A DNA stretch of 64,000 nucleotides, taken from NCBI RefSeq assembly GCF_958295425.1, contig NC_081143.1, forward strand, positions 21,029,322 to 21,093,321, given 5' to 3'. Positions 37,701 to 48,872 of the stretch are shown one piece after another. The notes beneath the pieces are model-generated. The model ran no database searches, was not told the origin of the DNA, and was given only the letters and a program-made list of their open reading frames with translations. Within the stretch, counting starts at the first letter, position 1; the number at the start of each line of letters is the position of its first letter. This DNA comes from Solea solea (Eukaryota > Chordata > Actinopteri > Pleuronectiformes > Soleidae). The position numbers and the translations under genes are program-made.

Positions 37701-40700
37701 TCACAGAGATCTGTGTGCTTGTAGGTGTGTTAGGAACCCAGTCTTTCTTTGGAATTCCACTATTGAGGATGACTTCTTGTTTACCTCCTGGAGGAAGAAA
37801 CGTAAAGTTTGGGGGGTGGGGGAGTCATTTTAAGTCAGTTTAAACACACAACACAGAATGATTATAAAGTGAAGGCATTCAATGTATGAACTCACCGGCA
37901 TCTTTGTGTGAGGGGTCTAGAATTATAGTCTGTACAGACTTAATTAGTACACCTTCAGGCTGGAAAAACAACAACACAAACATTATAATCACGTCTAATG
38001 TTTTAAGTTTGTTCTTTTCTGTATATGTTGGTCTATAGGTCTAAATGAAATGTGTCCTTAATTGTCGTATTGTGTTGAGGTTCAGTGTTCATGAAAACAA
38101 AACCAATGGTTGGGCAATTATGTGCATACTTGTGTGCATAAACACAGCGTAACATGTGCTGCTCTGTATTTTGGAAAATTTGGCAACCACACTTGAATTG
38201 GGATTATTATCTACTGTTGTAAGCGTTGTTTTTAAATATATTACCTTAAAAATATTCATAAAACATCCGTATTAATTCCTTTTTTCCTCATTTACAGTTC
38301 TACCAACAGCTGAGAGTGTAAACATGATTAGAAAACAACCCAGTGTGTCATTGTTGAGCTCATTCATTGTCAACCACTTAATCCTCCACATGAGGATCGT
38401 GGGGCTACTGGTGCCAATCCCTGCTGACATAGGGCAAAAGGACGAGTCACTATAAAACAAACAACCATTCGCTCGCACACTCACACCTGCGGGCAGTTTA
38501 GAAGTGTTTTTGACTGCATGTGTAAACTGGAGAACCCTAAGAAAAACCAGAGCAAACATGCAAACTCCATGTTGGTGTTTTTGCTGCAAGGCAACAGAGC
38601 TAACTAGAGCTGCAGCTAACGATTATTTTCATAATCGATTAATCTGTCGATTATTTTCTCGATTAATCGATGAATAGTTTGGTCAATAAAATATCAGAAA
38701 ACCTTAAAAAATGTTGATCGGTGTTTGTAAAACCTGGAAATGATGATGTTCTCAAATGTCTTGTTTCGTCCACAAACCAAAATGATTGACTTTTAATGAT
38801 TTCTTTGTTATCCAGAGCAAAGAAATGAAGAAAATATTCATATTTAAGAAGTTTAAACAATTGAAAATCTTGTTTTAATCATGAATAAAGCTTCAAACCG
38901 ATTCATCGATTATCAAAATAGTTGTCGATTAATTTAGTAATCCATTAATAATCGATTCATCGATTAATCGTTTCAGAACAAATTATTTTGCTGTTGTATA
39001 AAAAGGTGTTGAATATGACCATCGACTCTTACACGTATATACATACACAACAAATCTGTAAAAGTTGTCCGTTAATGTTGAAGAACATTTCAACACGCTG
39101 TTGTAGTTTGAATATGGCGTCAGTTTCTCTTACCACCACCCGCAGCATCTTCATGACTCCATCTTGGAGGAGCAACGAGTCCTTCACGACTGCTTTGACC
39201 TCAATGTCGAATTGTCCGTACTTCATGGGTATAATGATGAAGGGAACTGATCGTGTAGTCAGGGGCCCGACTCTGACCTCCTGACGATATCTTGCATTTT
39301 TTGACGCCGCACTGCATACATGCTCCGTCTCAGTCAGATCCACACACACCTTGGGAGAGGGATGGATGAGACATGGCCACAAAGATATAAAACACACATT
39401 TAAACTAGAGTGCCTTGTGCTCTCTCAAGCCACTCTAATTTAAACCAATAAGACATGTTTGTTTTGCTTTAAACAAACAAAGCAAAATAGACATCTTTGT
39501 GAGCTCTTTTTCATTATGTGATGGGAATAAAGTTTTTTGAATCTTGAATCATTAGATTAGTGTTGCCCGCGAGTACCTGGTAGCCCACGGGCACCACGTA
39601 TAAAATATAATTGATATTGTTTGTAAAAACTGTGATAATCGTTAGAGTAAGCACTGGAATTAATGTGTATGCAATTGAATGCATAATATTCATCATTTAA
39701 ATGCTAAATTGCATAAAATGTTGATATGGTAGCCCTCCATATTATTCTCTACCCTTCAGTTAGCTCTCGGTCTCAAAAAGGTTGGTGACCCCTGGGGTGG
39801 TGTGGAGACACGCACGGTTTACGTTGCATCTCCACTACAAAAAAGTACCTACTCAACGTGGATAAATTTATGACTGCTCAGCTGCATGAAACTGCAGTGA
39901 CTTGTAAAGCAGTTGTTTTCAGTGTAGCTGACTCCCTAGACTCAGTTAATTACAAATATTTGTTAGGCTCTATCTGACACAGTCACTGGACTGAAATACT
40001 GTGGCAGTGTTTGTGATGGTGGTCACGCTCAGCAGTGGTGTCACTGAATACACCAGACTCTTCTGCTAAATATTGAGATTTTAGACATTTCCCTGGTAGT
40101 TGTTGGTGATTAACCCACATTTTTAGGATTGTGAACTCTTTCACTGAACTACAGTTCAGCATTGTTCGGCTTGATGTTTGTGTTGGATGTCTCTTCCTGT
40201 GACGGCATTCTGACTAATCGGTGGCCGGCATTCTGGCGACGTCACGCATAGTACCGACCCAGCGTGCTTGGAACCTCGCCAGAGCAGGTACTAAAAAAAG
40301 TACCTGGTACCAGGTACTATGCTAGTGGAATTGCCGAGGCGAGTAGAGCCGACCTGTGTGTGTGTGTTTGCTTGCGGGTGCGCTCTCGCTCGCAGGCCAT
40401 ATCATATGGTGAAATAGTTGTTTTTTTTGGTCATATGAGACTGTGGCGGGCTGCCACACTCTCGTTAATTAATGGGAAACACTGCTTTAGTTACACATTT
40501 AGAATAAATGTATTGTTTGAAATTGTTAAAAGAGGCCATAGAGAACCTTTTTTTTCTTTTTTAATACAAATATACTGCGAAAAATATCATCATCAGACTT
40601 ACAGTGATAAGATCGGGGCTGTAGTTGTGGAGGATTGCCTTAATTTCTAGCTGCTCTCCACGGACAGCAGAGTAGGGCAGTCTAAGGTCAATGAAGAAGT

Positions 40701-43700
40701 CCTTCCTGACAATCACTTCTAACGGTTCACTGACACAGATTCCTTCAAGAAGAGGAGGAGAAGTAAGTGATGAGAGAAATTTCACAATAGTCAGGTACAA
40801 TCATAGATTGTATATACAAATGGACATTGTCTTCCAGTTTGAAAAAGGAAGTCGATCAAGTAAGATGGAAGTAAGCCAACAGGGAAAACTCAATGGAAAT
40901 CTATAGGAAATTAGCCAACACCTCACTTATTGATTTATAATGAGGGATATAAACAGGGATTAATGGTCTCAGTGGCAACTTTCAGGTCTTCTTCAATAAA
41001 ACATGATGTCAATAGTAAATTATGTTTCTATATGACTAAAATAGATTAAAAGGATGGTGTAGTGGTTAGCACTCTTGCCTTTGCAGCAAGAAGACCGGGG
41101 TTCGAGCCCCGGTTGGAACAAGGGCCTTTCTGCATGAAGTTTACATGTTCTCCCAGTGTATGCGTGGGTTCTCCGGGTTCCTCCGGATTAGGGGTTAAAT
41201 TGACCATAGGTGTGAATATGACAGTCAATGGTTGTTTGTCTCTAAATGTGTCCCTGCGATGGACTGGCGAAATGTCCAGGGTGTACCCCGCTTATCACCC
41301 TATGTCAGCTGAGATTGGCACAGCACCCCCGCGACACACTAAAGCGGTAGATAATGGATGGACAGCTGATGTTTGTGAAGGTTCAGATTCAAAAACTGTC
41401 ATGGCAGTAGTCAAAACCTGAATCTCAAGGCTTTAGAGTGGACATTTGGTTTGCCACCAGAAGACTATGTCCATGTTGATATACAGTCTATAGATACAAG
41501 TGAAACAACAGATATTCACTGAGTGCTCACCATGGGTTGTTGACAGACTAATGCCAATGAACTGCCATGTTGTGATTGAGTCTGGTAAAGTAACGTTTTT
41601 CATCAATGATGAGGTTGCACTAGAACAAAGAAAATTGTTGGCATTTTAGTGGTGTCATGAGTGAGGATATCTGTGTGTGTGTGTGTGTGTGTGTGTTGCC
41701 TCACCAGTTGGGTGTGTGTTGAGGACAAGAGAGCAGAACGTTGTCTATCCACAGCCAACTTTTAGTGAACTGAGTGCGAGACACTATCTCATTGCTGTCC
41801 ATGTAACTGTTGATCTCAAGCTCACCTAGAGAGACATCAAAAAGGTTTAATATTTGTTTTGTTTCAATCATGAATATCCAACCCCTTCCTTGTCACCCAT
41901 CTCTTACTGCGAGCCACTTGGAGTTGGTCCTCTTTCTTCTCAGCTCGCTGGTGTGTCATCTCATTGCAACAGTGCACGAAGGCCTGAACACATTCTAGAC
42001 CATCAAAGATGTACTCACTGCGCCTCTCACAGGTGTATGAAAGCTTGGTTTCCCTCATGCCCTCAAAACAACACTCACGTTGAAGATGAGTTTTATACTG
42101 ACTTACTGGAAAGCAAGACAGTTGTGGAGGAGAGAAACAGAGGTTATGGGACGAATGATGATGAAGGATTTCTTTCTAACCACAATGATAAGTTTATCCT
42201 TTGAATAAGGATAACCTTAAAAGTCAAAATGTCAAACTAGAGACAATAAAATACCTAATGTGACTGCACATTAAATCACTGATGATTTAGAGCTGTGGTT
42301 CTTACTTAAGCTGGTTGTGACGTCCATAATAGTGTTTCTTCTTCTCCTTTTGCTGGGGGCTGGACATTTTAGTTCTGAAAATGCAACACAGACAAAACAA
42401 GGTTAGACTACGCTCGTCTTTTGCAAGATTCAAATAAAAAAAATCCAAATCCTTATTTATTGGACTGTATACTAAAGTTTTTTTCTCCCCAAAATAAAAA
42501 AGGGTTAGGGTTAGTTTATAGGGTATAATTTTAAAATACATATCATTTCACTTGCTCTAATGTCAAATTATCTTGTGTGAAGTTCAAAATATCTGTTCAC
42601 CTCAACACAAAGGTGGTGAGAAGAATCTACATTTAAGAAACAGTGTCTTTCATTCTATTTCAGTAGGAGGCACCACAGGGGGAGTAAGGATTATCATATC
42701 TACTGTCCATTAGCCAGTAGAATGAGGCCCACAAAACTTCTGCACCAAATTATTTTCCAAAACAATGTTGCCTATCGTTAAATGAGAAAAAGGAGAAACC
42801 AAAAGATCTGAGAGTAACACAGTGTCACCTTGTCTGTAAGGAGTTCCAGAAGCTGTGCTGGACTCAAACAACAGGCCAGCATCGTAGAACACATTCATAC
42901 CATCCTTTCCTCCACCAGGGGTGCAGCCTGTGTCAAATTTCTCCACGATCTCCTGCACCTGAACAGAGTGGAAGACATTTTCACACAGACATACAAACAC
43001 ACAAACCACAAAAATGATGGTCCTGAGTGACAATGTTCATCCTCCATGTCTTAACATGATGGATGGCATTAAAGTAAACCTTGAACCTTAAACTGTGTTG
43101 CAGTGTCTATGGTCAACAAACCTATATGTACACTTTCAAGACAAAAAAAGAAGTATTGATCTAAACAATACACATACTTAAAATGTATGTATTTTATTGA
43201 CATCACTTTTTATGTTGTACAACTTTTAAATTTATTGAAAATTAATTTAAAAAGAAATGCCTTTTTCTGGGTGAGGCGGTGCTTGTTATTCAGGACAGAG
43301 ACTCCTTTGTTAACTGCCACCAGTCCAACTGCGGCTCCTGGATCTCCAGTAACCTTCAGACCAAACGTACTTCGAGGCCTATAGGATGCAGTAGGTCTCA
43401 ATGGTTCTAACTTCAGCTGATTGTAAAGAAAAGAGAACATTTTGTGTTTGTTAAAGCAGCACACACACACAAACATTATTATTACATTATAAACTACATT
43501 ATAAACATTATAAATATTGTATTCTTTTAATTTACTTAGTGTAACTCCACTATATCAATAATGTGTGTCTCACCGAGCCCATGCAGGAGTCCTTGACATC
43601 CACCCAGACAGAGTCTGATACCACTTCATTGTCATTTGGATGGTAGTAGGCTATGATGCGGAATGATGGCAGCATGTCTTTGATGATGGGAACGGTCAGG

Positions 43701-44660
43701 GAAATTATTACTTGTACTCTTGTCCTGTAACGGCCATGTCGGATCAACTGACCTCTGCTCAAGATCTGGGGACACAGATTAAAACATCAGCATGGACCCA
43801 AACACAAGTTTATACAGAATGATCAGTAGGTCATAGCATGTGGCTCACCAGGTATGTGATATCAGTGTCTTGATTTGACTCCCTGTTAAAGTAGAGGTAG
43901 ATCCTCAGATTGTCTCCTAACTCAACCTCTGCTGTATGCACAACTGTGAAAAACAATTTTGTGATGAGTTCTGCACAATGAAAATATTTCATGGTACTCT
44001 GCCATCATTAATGTGTTTTACCATTTGAAGTTACAGTATTTCAGGATTTTATTTACCTATGTTGATGTAGCTGTAACTTTTAGTTTTATACGGAAGAGCT
44101 ACCATGGTGGCTGATGCTTGTCTTTCCGGTGAAATACGAGGATCACTGGTTTTTGCCTAAAATCAGAGACACAGACAGGTTTACAAACACAGCAATGTAA
44201 AGAAATACAAAAGGTCCCAGATCTGTACTGTTCTATCCAGTCGTATCGATAGTGAACTACTGACAATAACTGAAAGGTTTTTAAGACAATATCTTAGTTA
44301 AAGGTAGAGTATGCAGCATTTTTCAAAAAAGTTTAATCTTAAAGTACTCTATGTCAATCATCCTTAATGAGCTACCAGAAGTGTATATGTATTTTTTTTT
44401 ACTGGTAATTAATGTTTTGCCTTTGTTTTGTTCTCGGTCAGAATGTTACTGGGTGGCAACATTTGGCCATTGTGTTTATGTCCTCCAGCCAATAACAGTG
44501 AGGGGGGGCGGGACAAACAGGTTACAGTCAGTAAACACTGAAGGAGATGACAGGCATAAAGAGTCTCTTTTATGTTAGCCACGCATTGTTACATTCCTAC
44601 AAAATACATATATATATGTATATATCTATATTTATATATATGTGTATATATATATACATG

Positions 44661-44697
<37 letters not shown>

Positions 44698-47600
44698 GGG
44701 TCGCGTTAACCGAATATTTTCCGTCATTGACCGTTTTTTTAAAACGGTGACGGAAAAATCTGAGAGCCATCCGTCATTTTGACAGATTGCAATTCACAGC
44801 CCTAAAAACTATGTTGATAAAAGAGGTGAAAAAAGTGGGATAGATGCAGATGAAGGACAAACTCAGCCCTTGGCCTCAGCGGCAGTAAGGAGGTTAGGCG
44901 AGTTCAGTGGGAGCGGGAGTTCTCCTGGCTGAGGAGGGCGGATAGAAAAATGTTGTGCGACAAAATAAAGATTCCCATCGGAGAATCTAAGCATCATTTC
45001 TGACCTGGACACCATACTCAATGCATCTCGCTATCCTTGTAGTGCTGACAGCGTGTTAAAGAGCTATGGACAGGAGGCTTTGGAGCGCGTCTGTGACCGG
45101 TGCAGCTGATCCACTGGTGCAGAAGGAGCGCATGTTGCGGGATTTCCTACCACGCGCAACTACGCGCAAGCAGGCACGCGATTTAAGTCCATGTGGACCA
45201 GGAGGAAGGTGTGAGACTGTGCGTTTAGGCCACAGGTGAACTGTTCATATTCCACTGCAATATGAACAATGCAATTGAATATGTCATTATTATCATTTAA
45301 AGTGACCGGTAAAAATGGATTATGACGGGATTTTTATGACCCTGTCAGTCAAAATGACAGACAACGAAAAAGTCTAGCGCAACCTCTGATATATATATAT
45401 ATATATTATATATATATATATATATATACACATACATGTGTATTATATATATATACAATACATACATATATTTATATAGCAGTGAACTCATACTGTGAAT
45501 TGCTGGTAATAAAAGTATGTTGTGACAAACTAACCCTGGAAGTCTGTAGTCCTGAGTTTGAGCTTTGAATCTACGAGCCACCACTTCAGCTAATGCAAGC
45601 TACCAGGTGAGATGAGATAAGATGAGATTCAACTTTATTGTCATTACTCAAATACAGGTTTCGGGTAATGAAATAAGGTTTGCATCTCACCAGAAGTGAA
45701 ACAAGCTGAAATTGCAAGAATATGAATATATATGTACAGAAGTAGATTTGTTCTATGAATAAGTATAAATATAAAAAAAACTAATATGATATAATATAAT
45801 ATAAATGAGCGCTATAAATACAATTATATTGTGCAGATTATTATATACAGATAAGGTGCAGTGAATACACTATATTAATAGACATATGGATAAATGCTAA
45901 TTTGCAGAATATTTTACAGATTATGGACATATTTTACAGGTAGGTTATTGAAGTGGTATGAACATTCTACATAATAAATAAACACTGTCTAAGGCAGCGT
46001 AATCTACTTTGAAAAGCCATTTCACACATAGACCCATTGCATGCACAAAGTTAGTGCGTCCATGTGTTCATAAGTTTATTATTCAAAACTCTGTGGCACA
46101 GGTGTGAGCAGGGGAGGAGGAGCCAACTTTGTGTCTGCTGTGTTTACAAACATCAGCCCCCAGTTCATACATACACTATTACATTTACATTATACCGTAT
46201 GCCACAAAGAAAAGAATGACATCAAGGTCATATTAAGATAACCAGATCACCACATGCTGTAAAGTAAATTAAGCTGCGGAATTTGGTGATAGTGCCACTT
46301 CATTTTATATGAGAAAAAAAGCAAAAAGGGGGAAAAAAGGGGAGGGAAACAAGATGTTTCAGAGACTTACAGTGATTCTCAGATCTGATGCTCTTGCCTC
46401 TGTATTGATGGGAAGCTTTGCAAGGCCATCAGCTGCAGTCAAACCCCTCACATCACCTGGACTCACCACCACTGCAACACCTTGTGCTGGAGTTTCATCT
46501 GGATTCACAACTTCAATCTGCCATGAAAGAAACAAACAGCCACATAATAAGAATATATTGAACTGTCCCTTTAAATCATGAATTTATTTTGATATATAAT
46601 TGTATAATAATTATAAATTATGAGTAAATGCATTACAGAAACATGGAAGGGCATTCCTGGTTTGAAATATTTGGGCGTTCTCTTGAAGTGAATGGTGTAG
46701 GGGGATGTAACGATCTGGATGCCTCTCAACTCTGCCTCCACCATTTCACTACCTGTTGAGTTGACATAATGTGTTTTACATTTTCTTATTGATCAATGAA
46801 ATTCAAATCACACATGATCATGTGACACAGACTGTTTTTCTTACCACTGTCTGTCAGCACACTGACTGCTACAAATATGGAACTCCCCACAAGGTTGTCG
46901 ATATTTTGGAAGGTCTGTGTGATGTGTTCCCTCGTCAGTTTGACCACTCCAGCACCATTTTCAACCTAACACATCAAAAAAAAGAGTAAGTGGACATTTA
47001 GATGTAAGCTACAAAACCAACTTTGATTTATTCTCATCATCATATAGATACATAAATAATTTAACTGGTGGGGTTGGTGACAACAGGCAAACTGAAAATC
47101 CTAAATTGTTTAGTCTCTCTGATTGTGTCTCAGATGTAAAGGCCTAACTTTACAACCCATGTGGCCCAACTGGTCCAAGATGGCTGACGTGCTGTGCCTT
47201 TGAGAATTTAACTCCTTGGATCATTTGACTGCAACTTAAATTTTAATAATACTTAGAAATACTTTTATACTTTAAGGATTACGGAATGTATCTGTCCTCG
47301 TTCTGCATGCATATTCAATACTATGGAATATAATTCATCCATTAACAAGTTCTGTTGCTGTTGTTGTAGCTTTCATTCGGCCTACATGGCCCAACTGGTG
47401 AACAACACCTCACAACTCTGAAAATATGGTAACATCTTGGTAACCTTTTACATTGTGGATTTAACTGCAGTCTTTTCTAAGCTTTGTGGCTAAATAGTGT
47501 CTGGCTGCAGTGGACATGGTCCACTGGACAAGATTCTGAACAGGGATGATCTACCAACTGCCAGGCTACCAGGCCTAGGCCACACCTGTAAACAGGATCC

Positions 47601-48837
47601 ACTAGCCAAGGTATCAGCCATACAAGCAACATGCCAACAGTAAGCATAATACATTACATCTCATTTAGCAGACGCTTTTATCCAAAGCGACTTACAGGGG
47701 AATTGAGTACAATCTGCCAGGGGTGGAGTTGAACTTGTGACCATGAATCCTTTGCACACAGGGATTTAACCACAGGTGGTCATCACCACTGAGCCACTCC
47801 ACCACTGATACAAAATGACAACAGATGACTAAGACTAAGAATTTAAAAGATATGCTATATGTCAGGGGAACTGTCAAAGTTAACTGCACAACATGAACTA
47901 TTGATGAGTCCCTGGCAGTGATGTATACTAAAATAACCTATTAAATAAAAATAGCAAGGTTACATGAGGAATAATAAATAATGTAATAAAATAAAAGCCA
48001 ACAATTCCAAATTACCTAATGAAAAATAATGTAGAAATTAATGGTTTAAACAAAATAGCAAATGAGTTCAATAACCTCTTTTAAATATAGCTCCTAGTCT
48101 TCCTGCAAATAATCCTACAGCAGATATTAACACAAACATGGAAAATGTTGACAGTATTTTTTGCTGAGATAATGAATTTTGTGAAACACTCAACTGATGA
48201 CTTAACTAATTTAAGATTATAGTTGAATTGTTTTCATATCTTTTTTTTGTTTGTGTTGCTTTTTTTAATCTCTCTTTAAATCAAAAAATAAATATAATGT
48301 ATGTGCTCACCGCTACTCTCTGAACAGAATTTGGAAAGCTCCTCTTCTGACCTTCAAGCACAACCCCAAATATCCCTTGTGCTGTGCCCGACACACCTTG
48401 ACCAGACAGATACCTGAAACCACAAGAAACATGCAGTTTCAATGAAAGTCAGACAAAAGCAGCAACACAATAACATTATTTTTTCTTTCACTCAGCCTTT
48501 AATGATTCTATTTCTGAAAGCCACAAAAAAAAAATATATATATATATACGCACGTAGCTTTGATGTTGACAGTGAGCTCTGGACTGTCCTTATAGAAGAA
48601 GGAGCTCACAGGCATCAACTTCACCTCAAAACTCGGCAGCACTGGAAATATAAATGAAACTTAATATGTGTCCAACACCAGAAAGTAAATAAATACTTAC
48701 ATCATGAGTTCAAAGGTAAACTTCAGGTAAAAGGAACGCACCATATTCCTTGACCTCAAACTCTGCAGTGTAGCTCTGCTGTGGGTTCTTTTGGAATTTG
48801 GCCACCACTTTCCAGACTCCAGGACTGTGCATGCGCG

Positions 48838-48872
<35 letters not shown>

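Noticed and set aside
42500..42514. Interstitial telomere repeat in copy B (GGGTTAGGGTTAG)
   Set aside because: Only two units in an AT-rich stretch that differs from copy A; too short to be more than chance or a small insertion.
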